Source: JANWVO01 sp964458495 (GTDB lineage Bacteria; Acidobacteriota; Terriglobia; Bryobacterales; Bryobacteraceae). Taken from it: a stretch of 64,000 bases of DNA. The stretch covers positions 310,001 to 374,000 of the forward strand of contig CAYWJB010000002.1 of assembly GCA_964458495.1 (NCBI GenBank), in the 5' to 3' direction. Shown in pieces: positions 42,418-51,567 of the stretch. Each line of letters starts with the position of its first letter. Position 1 is the first letter of the stretch. A program made the position numbers and the translations under genes. The notes below the pieces were generated by a model, which searched no databases, had not been told where the DNA came from, and saw only the letters and a program-made list of their open reading frames with translations.

Positions 42418-43487
42418 GCTTCGTCTGCTTCAAACAGGGACAGCCAGCGCTCGACGGGCGCGGGCGGAACGGATGCCAGAGCGAGGTTCTCCTCGACGTG
42501 GGAGAGCGAACTCATGCCGGCGAGAGCCGTGGTGACGCCCGGCGCGGAGCGGGCGAACTGGAGGGCGCGCTGCGCGTCGGTCCAGCATTCGGGGAAGGCT
42601 TCCCGCAGGCGTCCGGGCAGCGAGGAGGCGAGACGTCCCTGAAGGAGCGGGGCGCTGGCGATGACAGTGATGCCGAGGCGGGCTGCGAGTTCGAGCACAG
42701 TGGCGTGGTTTGGCGGCTCGCCCTGGTGGGCGCGGGTGAAGGCTTCCGGCATGGCGAGATTGAAGGGGAGCTGGACGAAGCGGAAGTGGCAGTCCTCGCC
42801 GGCGGCTTCCCGGGCGATGGCGGCGACGCGCGGCAGGCTGAGGCGCAGGTCGGAGTCCTGGCGGAGGCGGAGCCCGTCCCAGGTGGCGATTCCGTAAGCG
42901 GCGATGCGGCCTTCCAGGCAGAGGCGCTCGAGAAGGGCGAAGGCGGCGCGGAGGCGATGTTCAAAGACGTCGCGGGAGACGAAGCGGAGCTGCGTTTCGG
43001 GATTGTGCAGGTAGAGGACATCGATGGTTTCGAGGGAGAGGTTGGAGAGGCTGCGGCCGATCTGGTCCTCGAGAAACGGCGGCGCGAGGCAGTGCATGCG
43101 CCCGGCGACATCGGCTGAATCCAGAAGGCGCTCCGGGATGGCGCCGGGCGTCAGAAAGCCGGCCTTCGTGCAGACGAGGATCTCGTCGCGCGAAGCGGCG
43201 CCGGAGTCGAAGAGCGAACGCAGGGCCTGGCCCACGGATCGCTCCGAGCGCTGGTGACGGTAGTTGATGGCGGTATCGATCACGTTGACGCCCGAAGCCA
43301 ACGCGGCGCGGACGGCGGCCGCATAACGCTCGTCGTCTTCTTCGGTGGGCTCGCCGAGATAGGTGCCGATGCCGATGGAGGAAAGCAGGCAACCCTGCGC
43401 GAGGCGGTAAAAGCCGGCGGCGGAGGCTTCCGGAAAGCGGCCCGCGAAGCGGCGGGCGCCTTCGGCAGTCAGGTGTGTGGCGGGCAC
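42414..43487 (-). CDS. Aldo/keto reductase family protein
   Basis: 357 residues. The TIM-barrel landmarks include IGIGTYLGEPTEEDDERYAA, NVIDTAINYRHQRSERSVGQ (D and catalytic Y of the tetrad), ILVCTKAGFL (catalytic K), DVLYLHNPETQL (the catalytic H) and a conserved C-terminal GMSSLSHVEENLALA. Members reduce carbonyls with NADPH. The GTG start at 43487 lies about 6 bases after a -10-like TACAAT on the minus strand, so the mRNA may be leaderless. Confidence 0.87.
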   Translation of the reverse strand: MPATHLTAEGARRFAGRFPEASAAGFYRLAQGCLLSSIGIGTYLGEPTEEDDERYAAAVRAALASGVNVIDTAINYRHQRSERSVGQALRSLFDSGAASRDEILVCTKAGFLTPGAIPERLLDSADVAGRMHCLAPPFLEDQIGRSLSNLSLETIDVLYLHNPETQLRFVSRDVFEHRLRAAFALLERLCLEGRIAAYGIATWDGLRLRQDSDLRLSLPRVAAIAREAAGEDCHFRFVQLPFNLAMPEAFTRAHQGEPPNHATVLELAARLGITVIASAPLLQGRLASSLPGRLREAFPECWTDAQRALQFARSAPGVTTALAGMSSLSHVEENLALASVPPAPVERWLSLFEADEA

Positions 43488-43493
43488 CCTTCG

Positions 43494-43522
43494 ATTGTAA
43501 CGGCGGGGCGGCAGGGTGTCGT
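43494..43522 (-). promoter_or_regulatory. Minus-strand promoter, possibly giving a leaderless mRNA
   Basis: On the minus strand ACGACA (about 43522-43517) and TACAAT (43499-43494) are about 17 bases apart. Transcription would start at or next to the GTG at 43487. Confidence 0.5.
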
Positions 43523-43567
43523 ACACTTGCGATAACGTGGCGCGGGGCGCCGCGAAGAAGAGGTGCG

Positions 43568-45712
43568 ATGCTGCGACTGGCGATCCGTGCGCTGCTGCGC
43601 TTGCTGTACCGGCTGGAGGTGGCGGGCGAGCCGCCGCGTGGCGGGCGGGGGCTGGTGATCGCGAACCACCAATCGTTCCTGGACGCGCCGATCCTGTGGT
43701 CGATGCTGCCGCGGGACGCGCTGTGGCTGGTGCATTCACAGGTGATGGAGCAGTGGGTGTTCCGGTTTCTGCTGAGGGCGGCGGACTACATCGTGATCGA
43801 CGTGACCCGGCCGCTGGGGCTGAAGGATGCCATTGCAGCGCTGGAGAGCGGCAGGACGGTGGTGGTGTTCCCGGAAGGCCGCGTCACGGTGACCGGCACG
43901 CTGATGAAGATCTACGACGGCCCGGCGTTCATTGCAGCGAAGACCGAAGCGCCGGTGACGGTTGCGGCGATCGAGGGGGCGGCGCGGGCGCGCGGGTTCA
44001 CGCGCATGAAGGGCGATTATCCGGTGACATGGCTGCCGAAGATCCGCGTGACGTGGTTCGACCCCGTGGTGATCCGGATGCCGCAGGGGCGTTCGGGGCG
44101 TGAAAGGCGGCGGGCGGCCAGCGAAGAGATGCGGCGGCTGCTGGTGCGCTCGGTGTGCCTGGCGAAGCGGAAGCGGAGCCTGTGGGAGGCGTTCCTGGGG
44201 GCGGTGGAGATTTTCGGGCGCGGGCGGGAGATGGTGGAGGACGCGGCGGGGACGCGGATGACCTACGGGCGGCTGCTGAGAGGGGCGCTGGCGCTGGGCC
44301 GGCTGGCGTCGAAATTCACCGAAGAGGGCGAGTGTGTCGGAGTGCTGATGCCGAATGCGGCGGCGACGCTGGCCCTGGTGCTGGGGCTGATGAGCCGGAA
44401 GCGCGTGCCGGCAATGCTGAACTTCACGGCGGGCGTGGAAGGGATGCAGAGCGCGGTGCGCGCGGCACAGGTGAAAACGGTCGTCACGTCGAGGACGTTT
44501 CTGGAGCGGGCGAAGCTGGAAGAAACGGCGGGAAGGCTGGAGGGTGTGCGTCTGGTGCTGCTCGAGGACCTGCGGGCGCAGCTGACGCCGGCCGACAAGC
44601 TGTGGCTGGTGCTGTTCGGGCTGCGCGCGCCAAGGGCGGCGTCGAGGCGGGCGGCGCCGGAGGAGGCAGCGGCGGTCCTGTTCACCTCAGGCAGCGAGGG
44701 AAAGCCGAAGGGCGTGGTGTTGAGCCACTGGTCGATCCTGAGCGACATCGAGCAGGCGCTGGCGGTGCTGGACGTCTCGCCTGCCGACAAGATCTTTTCG
44801 GCGATGCCCGTGTTTCACAGCTTCGGGTTGATGGCAGGGTTCCTGCTGCCCGTGGTGAGCGGGATCCGCGTGTATTTGTATCCGACACCGCTGCATTACG
44901 CGGTGATTCCCGAGCTGTTCTACGACCGGGACGCGACGGTGATGTTCGCCACGCCGACATTTCTGAAGCACTACGCGAAGCGGGCGCACCCGTACGATTT
45001 CCGCCGCACGCGGCTGTTGGTGGCGGGCGCGGAGAAGCTGACGGCGGAGGTGGAACAAACCTGGATGGAGAAGTTCGGCCTGCGCGTGTACGAAGGCTAC
45101 GGAGCCACGGAGTGTTCGCCGGTCATCAGTGTGAACACGCCCATGCGGGCGCGGAGAGGCACGGTGGGCGAGCCGCTGCCGTTGATGGAAACGAGGCTGG
45201 AACCGGTGGAAGGGCTGGAGGAGGGCGGGATGCTGCATGTGCGGGGCCCCAACGTGATGCTCGGCTATTTGCGGGAGAGCCGTCCGGGAGTGCTGGAGCC
45301 GCCGCACTCGGCATTCGGTGCAGGATGGTACGCGACGGGGGACCTGGCGGTGATCCAGGACGGCTTCGTCCGGCTGCTGGGACGGCTGAAGAGATTTGCG
45401 AAGGTGGCCGGCGAGATGATTGCGCTGGAACTGCCGGAGCGGATTGCGGAGCGGGCGTCGCCGAAGCACCTGCACGCCGCGGTGGCGCGGCCGGATCCGG
45501 CCCGGGGAGAGGTGATCGTGCTGGCGACGGAGGACGCCGGGCTGGGGCGGGAGGCGTTGCAGGAAGCGGCGCGGGCGATGGGAGCGCCTGAGCTGGCGCT
45601 GCCGCGGCGAATCGTACACATGGAGAAGCTGCCGCTATTGGGTACAGGGAAGCTGGATTATCCGCGGATCGCCGCGATGGTGGAGGAGTCGCTTGCCGGA
45701 AAGCGCGATTGA
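43568..45712 (+). CDS. aas: Bifunctional acyltransferase / acyl-ACP synthetase (Aas-like)
   Basis: 714 residues. The N-terminal PlsC-type acyltransferase (1-200) has NHQSFLD (H34-x4-D39) and VFPEGRVT. The C-terminal AMP-binding enzyme (210-714) has LFTSGSEGKPKGVVLSH, GYGATECSPVI and YATGDLA, with the hinge region GRLKRFAKVAGEMI. Aas re-acylates lysophospholipid using activated fatty acid. The E. coli enzyme has the same order and length. The start at 43568 follows AAGAAGAGG. It heads a four-gene operon. Confidence 0.92.
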   Translation: MLRLAIRALLRLLYRLEVAGEPPRGGRGLVIANHQSFLDAPILWSMLPRDALWLVHSQVMEQWVFRFLLRAADYIVIDVTRPLGLKDAIAALESGRTVVVFPEGRVTVTGTLMKIYDGPAFIAAKTEAPVTVAAIEGAARARGFTRMKGDYPVTWLPKIRVTWFDPVVIRMPQGRSGRERRRAASEEMRRLLVRSVCLAKRKRSLWEAFLGAVEIFGRGREMVEDAAGTRMTYGRLLRGALALGRLASKFTEEGECVGVLMPNAAATLALVLGLMSRKRVPAMLNFTAGVEGMQSAVRAAQVKTVVTSRTFLERAKLEETAGRLEGVRLVLLEDLRAQLTPADKLWLVLFGLRAPRAASRRAAPEEAAAVLFTSGSEGKPKGVVLSHWSILSDIEQALAVLDVSPADKIFSAMPVFHSFGLMAGFLLPVVSGIRVYLYPTPLHYAVIPELFYDRDATVMFATPTFLKHYAKRAHPYDFRRTRLLVAGAEKLTAEVEQTWMEKFGLRVYEGYGATECSPVISVNTPMRARRGTVGEPLPLMETRLEPVEGLEEGGMLHVRGPNVMLGYLRESRPGVLEPPHSAFGAGWYATGDLAVIQDGFVRLLGRLKRFAKVAGEMIALELPERIAERASPKHLHAAVARPDPARGEVIVLATEDAGLGREALQEAARAMGAPELALPRRIVHMEKLPLLGTGKLDYPRIAAMVEESLAGKRD

Positions 45713-47009
45713 GGCTGGCCATAGCGCGAAGGAACAGCGCGCCTGGTACATGTACGACTTCGCCAACTCGGCGTTTTCGTCGACAGTGGTGACGCTTTTC
45801 CTGGGGCCCTATCTGACGGCTCTGGCCAAGGCGGCGGCGGATGCGGACGGGATGGTGCGCCCGCTGGGCATCGCCGTGGACGCGAGGAGTTACTGGAGCT
45901 ACCTGATCTCGCTCTCCGTGGTGAGCCAGGTGGCGGTTTTGCCGGTGGTCGGGGCTGTGGCGGACGCGAGCCGCAACAAGAAGCGGATCCTCGGCGCTCT
46001 GGCTTACACCGGGGCTGCGGCGACGGTGGCGATGTTCGCGCTGACCGGGGAAATGTACCTGCTGGGCGGAGCGCTGTTCCTGGTGGCGAACCTGGCGTTC
46101 GGGGCGTCCATCGTCGTGTACAACAGCTTCCTGAACGACATTGCGCCGCCGGAGGAACGCGATGCTGTGTCGAGCCGGGGTTGGGGGATCGGCTACCTCG
46201 GCGGCGGGCTGCTGCTGGGACTGAACCTGCTGTTGTATCAACAGGCGCCGCGTCTGGGGCTGGACGAGGCGATGGCGGTCCGGATCAGCCTGGGATCCGC
46301 GGGAGCCTGGTGGGCGTTTTTCACGGTGATTCCGATGATGGGGCTCAAGGCGAGGGGCGCGGCGCATGCGGCGGAGCGCGCGGTATGGAAGAGCGGCTTC
46401 ACGCAGCTCGGCAGGACTCTGCACAGCCTGAGCCGCTACCGGCAGGCGCTGCTGTTTCTGGCGGCGTACCTTTTGTACAACGACGCGATCCAGGCGGTCA
46501 TCACTTTGTCGGGCCAGTTTGGGGCGGACCACCTGAAGATGCCGATGGGAGACCTGACGATGGCCATCCTGATGGTGCAGTTCGTGGCGTTCGGAGGGGC
46601 GCTGGCGTTTCAGAGAATCGCAGAAAAGCTGGGAGCGTACCGGACGGTGATGGCGAGTCTTTTCGTGTGGACGGCGCTGATGTGCGGTGTATTCTTCATC
46701 CGCGATTCCGGGGATTTCTTCGTAGCGGCGGCCCTGGTGGCGCTGGTGATGGGCGGCACGCAGGCGCTGAGCCGCTCGCTCTTTTCGGTGATGATCCCGA
46801 AAGGAAAAGAGGCGGAGTATTTCTCCCTGTATGAGATCAGCGACAAGGGAACGAGCTGGCTGGCGCCGCTGATTTTCGGCCTGGCCCTGCAATTCACGGG
46901 CAGCTACGAGTGGGCGGTGGCGAGCCTGATCGTGTTCTTTGCGGCGGGCATCCTGGTGCTGGCGCGGGTGGACGTGCGGCAGGGGATGAAGGAGGCGGAG
47001 CAGGCGTGA
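45693..47009 (+). CDS. MFS transporter of the UMF1/Atg22-like family
   Basis: 438 residues, 11-12 transmembrane segments. The N-terminal WYMYDFANSAFSSTVVTLFL is diagnostic of the UMF1 family; further blocks are VGAVADASRNKKRILGALA, IVVYNSFLNDIAPPEERDAV, RGWGIGYLGGGLLLGLNLL and GGTQALSRSLFSVMIPKGKE. The substrate is unknown. In several genomes this family follows aas-type genes, and some members move lysophospholipid-like compounds. TTG start at 45693 with GGAGGAG upstream; the start overlaps aas by 20 bases. Confidence 0.9.
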   Translation: MPESAIEAGHSAKEQRAWYMYDFANSAFSSTVVTLFLGPYLTALAKAAADADGMVRPLGIAVDARSYWSYLISLSVVSQVAVLPVVGAVADASRNKKRILGALAYTGAAATVAMFALTGEMYLLGGALFLVANLAFGASIVVYNSFLNDIAPPEERDAVSSRGWGIGYLGGGLLLGLNLLLYQQAPRLGLDEAMAVRISLGSAGAWWAFFTVIPMMGLKARGAAHAAERAVWKSGFTQLGRTLHSLSRYRQALLFLAAYLLYNDAIQAVITLSGQFGADHLKMPMGDLTMAILMVQFVAFGGALAFQRIAEKLGAYRTVMASLFVWTALMCGVFFIRDSGDFFVAAALVALVMGGTQALSRSLFSVMIPKGKEAEYFSLYEISDKGTSWLAPLIFGLALQFTGSYEWAVASLIVFFAAGILVLARVDVRQGMKEAEQA

Positions 47010-48076
47010 CGAAGGCGCAGGCGTATCACGGCGGGGCGTCCTTCGAGGCAATCGGGGTGGACCTGACGCACCTGGAACGTTCCAGGGAGGTGGTGACGGC
47101 GGATGTGCTGGACGCCTGGTTCGACCCGGCGCCGGAGGTTCTGGAGACTCTGCGGCGGCACCTGGCGTTCCTGGTGAAGAGCTCACCGCCGAGCCATGCC
47201 GAAGGGTTCGTCGAGGAGGTGGCGCGGCGGCGGGGAGTGCCACGGGAGAGCGTGCTGGCGGGCGCAGGCTCGTCAAGCCTGCTGTTCGCATGTCTTCCCA
47301 GGATGCTGGCCCCGGGGCGGAAGGTGCTGGTGCTGGATCCGATGTACGGCGAGTACGAGCACCTGGCGGGGACGCTGCTGGGCTGCCCGCTCGCGCGGCT
47401 GGAGCTGCGCGAGGAGGACGCATTTGCCTTGCGGCTGGAGGCGCTGGAAGAGCTGGTGCAACTTGAGCGCCCGCAGGCGGTGCTGCTGGTAAACCCGAAC
47501 AACCCGACGGGCCGGTACTGGCCCGGGGAGAGGGTGCTGGAGCTGGCGGAAGCCGCGGGCGAGGAGACGCTTGTGGTTGTGGACGAGACGTACCTGGAGT
47601 ATGCGGGCGAGGGGCTTTCTCTCGAGCCCGAGGCGGCGCGGCGGCCGAACCTCGCGGTGGTGAAGTCCATGTCGAAGGTGTACGCGCTCAGCGGAGTGCG
47701 CGCCGGTTATATGGTGGTGCACCCTGACCGGGCCGAGGAACTCGGCCAATGGCTGCCTCCCTGGCCGGTGGGGCTGCTTTCGCAGGCGGCGGCGATGGAG
47801 GCGCTGCGCCATCCGGATTACTACCGGGCGAAATACGAGGAGACGCGGGCGCTGCGGGAAGAGTTCAGGCGCGCCGTCCGGCACCTGAATCCGCTGGAAT
47901 CAGACGCGAATTTCTTTCTGATCCGCCCGGCGCGGCCGGCGGAGCTGGCGGCGCGGCTGAGAGGGGAGGGGATTTATTTGCGCGAGTTTTTCAGCGGCCC
48001 CCTGGCGGGCCGGTACCTGCGAATCGCGGTAAGATCTCGGGAAGAAAACGTCAGAATGGCCGAGGCAATGCGGTGA
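47006..48076 (+). CDS. PLP-dependent aminotransferase, HisC/CobD-like
   Basis: 356 residues. Fold type I markers: AGAGSSSLLFACLPRMLAPG, LVNPNNPTGRYWPGE, VVVDETYLEYAG and the PLP lysine in VVKSMSKVYALSGVRAGYMV, with the C-terminal RIAVRSREEN. The closest named groups are histidinol-phosphate aminotransferase and threonine-phosphate decarboxylase. The context with aas, MFS and GNAT genes does not point to histidine synthesis, so the substrate is open. GTG start overlaps the MFS stop. Confidence 0.87.
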   Translation: MTKAQAYHGGASFEAIGVDLTHLERSREVVTADVLDAWFDPAPEVLETLRRHLAFLVKSSPPSHAEGFVEEVARRRGVPRESVLAGAGSSSLLFACLPRMLAPGRKVLVLDPMYGEYEHLAGTLLGCPLARLELREEDAFALRLEALEELVQLERPQAVLLVNPNNPTGRYWPGERVLELAEAAGEETLVVVDETYLEYAGEGLSLEPEAARRPNLAVVKSMSKVYALSGVRAGYMVVHPDRAEELGQWLPPWPVGLLSQAAAMEALRHPDYYRAKYEETRALREEFRRAVRHLNPLESDANFFLIRPARPAELAARLRGEGIYLREFFSGPLAGRYLRIAVRSREENVRMAEAMR

Positions 48077-48627
48077 GATTCGTTTACCGGCTGGCGCAGA
48101 GTGAAGAGGATTATGAGAAGCTTCGAAGACTGAATCACGCGGCATTTGCGGAGGAACTCGGGCAGCACCCACGACGGGAGGACGGGCGGCTGGAGGACCG
48201 GTTCGAGGCGAAAAGCCGGTATCTGCTGGCCCTGCATGGAGAGCGGCTGGCAGCGATGGTGTGCTGGTCGATGGAGCGGCCGTTCTCGGTGGAGTCGCGC
48301 CTGAAGGACGCGAGCGTGCTGGACGGCCTGCCGCAGCCGCTGTGCGAGGTGAGGCTGCTGGCGGTGGCGAAGAGTTACCGGAACACTGCGGTGTTTGCAG
48401 GTCTGCTGGCGCGGCTGCTGGAGGAGCTGCGAGCAGCCGGCGCCGGGACGCTGCTGATTTCCGGCGTGGAAGAGCGCGTGGGCATGTACGAGCGGATGGG
48501 ATTCGGGGCGCTGGGACCGGCGGTGCCGCAGGGAGCGGCGCGGTTCGTTCCCATGGCACTGCGGCTGGACGGGCTGCCGGAGCGGATCGAAAGAGAGGCG
48601 CAGAAGGTTCAGCGGCGGATCTCCTGA
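48073..48627 (+). CDS. GNAT family N-acetyltransferase
   Basis: 184 residues. VYRLAQSEEDYEKLRRLNHA starts the fold; VRLLAVAKSYRNTAVFAGLL is the beta4-alpha3 acetyl-CoA site (in place of Q/R-x2-G-x-G/A), and VGMYERMGFGALGP is the typical Y-k-GF end. The acyl acceptor is unknown. The V/A-KSYRN-A variant of the P-loop departs from the canonical RGxG. GTGA overlap with the aminotransferase. The 3' end overlaps the convergent ABC gene by 19 bases. Confidence 0.85.
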   Translation: MRFVYRLAQSEEDYEKLRRLNHAAFAEELGQHPRREDGRLEDRFEAKSRYLLALHGERLAAMVCWSMERPFSVESRLKDASVLDGLPQPLCEVRLLAVAKSYRNTAVFAGLLARLLEELRAAGAGTLLISGVEERVGMYERMGFGALGPAVPQGAARFVPMALRLDGLPERIEREAQKVQRRIS

Positions 48628-50426
48628 TCCTTGTACTGGAGCTGATAGAGCTTCCAATAGATGCCGCGGAGGGCGAGCAGTTCCTGGTGGGTGCCGGTCT
48701 CGCGGAGCTGCCCCTTGTGCATGACGAAAATGCGGTGGGCGCGCTGGATGGTGGAGAGGCGGTGGGCGATGATGATGGACGTGCGGCCCTCGACCATGTT
48801 TTCCAGAGCCTCGCGCACGCGGAGTTCAGTCTCGGTGTCAACGCTGGAGGTGGCCTCGTCGAGGATCAAGTAGACGGGGTCGTGGGCGAGCGCACGGGCG
48901 AAGCTGATGAGCTGCTTCTGGCCGGTGGAGAGCCCGGCGCCGCGTTCCCAGACCGGATGCTCGAAGCGGGCGGGGAGGTCCTCGACGAAGTCCAGCAGGT
49001 TCACCTGTTCGGCGGCGAGATGGATGGCGTCGTCGGTGACGTGGGAGGAGCCGAGGCGGATGTTGTCGGCGATGGTGCCGGTGAAGAGGGTAGGATCCTG
49101 GAGAACTACGCCGAAGCGCCGGCGCAGGTCGCGCGGGTCGAACTCGCGGATATCGATGCCGCCAATGCGGATTGCGCCGCGCTGGACGTCATAGAAGCGC
49201 AATAGCAGGTTGGTCAGGGTGGTCTTGCCGGCGCCGGTGTGGCCGACGACGGCGATGACCTCGCCCGGATGGATGGTGAAGGAGACGTCGCGCAGGACCC
49301 ACTCCTCGTCCTTGTAGGCGAACCAGACGTGGTCGAATTCGATGGGCGCGGTGGACGAGGGGAAGGGGCGCGGGGCGGGCGGGGCAAGGATGGCAGGGCG
49401 GGTGTCGAGCAGATGGAAAATGCGCTCGGCGGCCGCGAGCGCCGCCTGGAGGATGTTGTAGCGCTCGCTGAGATCCTGGATGGGGCGGAAGAGGCGCATC
49501 GCGTACTGAAAGAACGCGATGAGGATTCCGAGGGAAAGGGCGCTGCTGCGAACTTGCCAGCCGCCGGCGACGAGCAGGGAGGCGATGGTGACGACGCTGA
49601 TGAATTCGACTGATGGATAGAACCAGCCATAGGCGCGGATGGCATCGAAGTAAGCGTCGCGGTGGGCGGCATTGACGCCGGCGAAGTCGCGGGCGGCGCG
49701 GGCCTCGCGGTTGTAGAGCTGGAGAACAGCGATTCCCGACACGTGCTCCTGGAGAAAGCTGTTGATGCGGGCCACGGCGGCGCGGATCCGGCGGTTGCTC
49801 GACTGCACGGCGCGGCGGAAGAGCACGGTGACGAGAAAGACAGCGGGCAGGGCGAAGACCATGAGGAGCGTGAGCGGCGGACTCAACCGGAGCATGGCCG
49901 CAAGGATGAAGGCGACGACGAGCGCGTCGCCGAGGAGGGAGACAAGGCCGGAGGCGAAGAGTTCGTTGAGGGCGTCGACGTCGCTGGTGACGCGAGTGAC
50001 GAGGCGGCCGACGGGGTTGGAGTCGAAGAACCGGAGCTCCAGCTTGTGGAGGTGCTGCAGGATGCGGCGGCGGAGCGAGAACATGGCCTGCTGGCCTGTC
50101 CACTGCATCAGCATCTGCTGCGAGAAGTCGAGCAGGAAACCGAGGACAAGAGTGGCGAGATAAATGAGCGAGATGGAGGCGATGCCGGCGACGGGAGCCG
50201 GCGGGAGGCGCTGTTCGAGCCACGGCAGTGTGGAGGAGGGGACGGGAGCCAGGTAGCGGTCGATGGCGATCTTCGTCAGCAGGGGAGCGAGGATCTGAAT
50301 GGCGGAGTTGAGCAGGAGGCAGGCGAGGGCAAGCAGGACGTACGGCCACCAGGGGAGGACGAGGGAGAACAGGCGCCGGCTGAGACGGAGATCGAACGGC
50401 TTGTTGAGGGAGACCTCTTCCTGCAC
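48609..50426 (-). CDS. ABC exporter half-transporter
   Basis: 605 residues: six transmembrane helices (1-330) then the ATPase: Walker A VVGHTGAGKTT, Q-loop VLQDPTLFTGTIADNIRLGS, Walker B YLILDEATS, H-loop IIIAHRLSTI. The signature motif reads LSTGQKQLISFARALAHDP, where LSGGQ is usual; LSTGQ is known in the heterodimeric exporters (TM287/288, LmrCD types). A partner gene is not adjacent, so it may act as a homodimer. The substrate is unknown. Confidence 0.92.
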   Translation of the reverse strand: MQEEVSLNKPFDLRLSRRLFSLVLPWWPYVLLALACLLLNSAIQILAPLLTKIAIDRYLAPVPSSTLPWLEQRLPPAPVAGIASISLIYLATLVLGFLLDFSQQMLMQWTGQQAMFSLRRRILQHLHKLELRFFDSNPVGRLVTRVTSDVDALNELFASGLVSLLGDALVVAFILAAMLRLSPPLTLLMVFALPAVFLVTVLFRRAVQSSNRRIRAAVARINSFLQEHVSGIAVLQLYNREARAARDFAGVNAAHRDAYFDAIRAYGWFYPSVEFISVVTIASLLVAGGWQVRSSALSLGILIAFFQYAMRLFRPIQDLSERYNILQAALAAAERIFHLLDTRPAILAPPAPRPFPSSTAPIEFDHVWFAYKDEEWVLRDVSFTIHPGEVIAVVGHTGAGKTTLTNLLLRFYDVQRGAIRIGGIDIREFDPRDLRRRFGVVLQDPTLFTGTIADNIRLGSSHVTDDAIHLAAEQVNLLDFVEDLPARFEHPVWERGAGLSTGQKQLISFARALAHDPVYLILDEATSSVDTETELRVREALENMVEGRTSIIIAHRLSTIQRAHRIFVMHKGQLRETGTHQELLALRGIYWKLYQLQYKDQEIRR

Positions 50427-50474
50427 TCAGCATTCAGTGTAGCGGCTGGCGGGGCGGGGCTGCGGGAGAGGGGC

Positions 50475-50480
50475 TACAAT
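50475..50480 (+). promoter_or_regulatory. Promoter -10 candidate for truB
   Basis: TACAAT at 50475-50480 lies 59 bases before the truB ATG in the divergent spacer. No clear -35 was seen. A GC-rich inverted repeat follows in the leader (about 50488-50505). Confidence 0.35.
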
Positions 50481-50539
50481 GAAGGTTTGCGCGCGGCGCC
50501 GGGCGGCGCGAGGGTGCGCGAATCCGCAAGAACACCTGC

Positions 50540-51433
50540 ATGAACGAAACATTGAACGGGGCGATTGTCATCGACAAGCCCGCCGGATGGACGTCGCACG
50601 ACGTGGTAAACAGGGTGCGCCGGATCGCCGGAACCAGGAAAGTGGGGCATCTGGGAACGCTGGATCCCGCGGCGACGGGCGTGCTGCCGCTGCTGTTGAA
50701 CCGGGCGACGAGGCTGGCGCAGTTCTTCAGCGCCGGGCAGAAGGTGTACGAGGGGGTGATCCGGTTCGGGTATGCGACCACCACTTACGACGGCGAGGGC
50801 GAGCCGCTGGGCGAGGACCTCGCGCCCGAGCTGACCGCGGCGGACGTGGAACGCGCGCTGAAGCCGTTTCACGGAACCTTCTTGCAGACACCGCCACCAG
50901 TTTCGGCGAAGAAGGTGGCGGGACGGCCGGCTTACGAGCTGGCCAGGAAACAGGTGGAATTCGAGCTGAAGCCGGTGGAAGTGACCGTTCACTCGGTGGA
51001 GGTGCTTGCGGTGGAGGGATGCCGGCTGAGGCTGCGCGTGCGCTGCAGCCCGGGTACGTACCTGCGGGCGATTGCGCACGAGGCGGGCCGGATCCTCGGC
51101 TGCGGGGCGTATCTGGAGTCCCTGCGAAGGACGGTTTCCGGGCCGTTCGGGGAGAGCCAGGCGAAGACGCTGGAGCAACTGGAAGAGCTGGTGCGGGAGG
51201 GGCGGCTGCGGGAGGCGCTGGTGCCGGCGCAGGAGTTGCTGCCGGAGTTTCCGGCGCAGGTGGTGGACACGATCACGGAGACGCAGATCCGGCAGGGACG
51301 TGACTTCCGGGTGTCGCCTTTCCGCGGAGCGGGCGGGGCGAAGTACGTCAAGGCGGTGAACGGGCGCGGGGAGCTGGTGGCGATCGGCGAGGCGGCGATG
51401 CCGAACGTTTACCATCCGGTTGTCGTGCTATAG
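50540..51433 (+). CDS. truB: tRNA pseudouridine(55) synthase
   Basis: 297 residues. IVIDKPAGWTSHDVVNRVRR, then KVGHLGTLDPAATGVLPLLL with the catalytic Asp42 in GTLDP, RFGYATTTYDGEGEPL, and RCSPGTYLRAIAHEAGRILG are textbook TruB. A C-terminal PUA-like segment runs to residue 297. It makes psi55 in the T-loop of tRNAs. It is a single-gene unit and ends near a hairpin. Confidence 0.97.
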   Translation: MNETLNGAIVIDKPAGWTSHDVVNRVRRIAGTRKVGHLGTLDPAATGVLPLLLNRATRLAQFFSAGQKVYEGVIRFGYATTTYDGEGEPLGEDLAPELTAADVERALKPFHGTFLQTPPPVSAKKVAGRPAYELARKQVEFELKPVEVTVHSVEVLAVEGCRLRLRVRCSPGTYLRAIAHEAGRILGCGAYLESLRRTVSGPFGESQAKTLEQLEELVREGRLREALVPAQELLPEFPAQVVDTITETQIRQGRDFRVSPFRGAGGAKYVKAVNGRGELVAIGEAAMPNVYHPVVVL

Positions 51434-51456
51434 AACATTTCCGCCACGGAATGTTT
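51434..51456 (+). terminator. Hairpin after truB
   Basis: AACATTTCCG (51434-51443) pairs with CGGAATGTT (51447-51455), with one bulged T and a 3-base loop. It starts directly at the stop codon and is followed by a single T. A possible terminator. Confidence 0.4.
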
Positions 51457-51567
51457 CGCCAGGAAACGCCTCTGCGCAGGCTGAAACCCGCAGGGCGGTG
51501 TTGTTCCGCTGGCCGGGAGTGTGGAAATCCGGCCTCCCGGAGCGAAGCGCGAAGGGCGCGACGCGGA

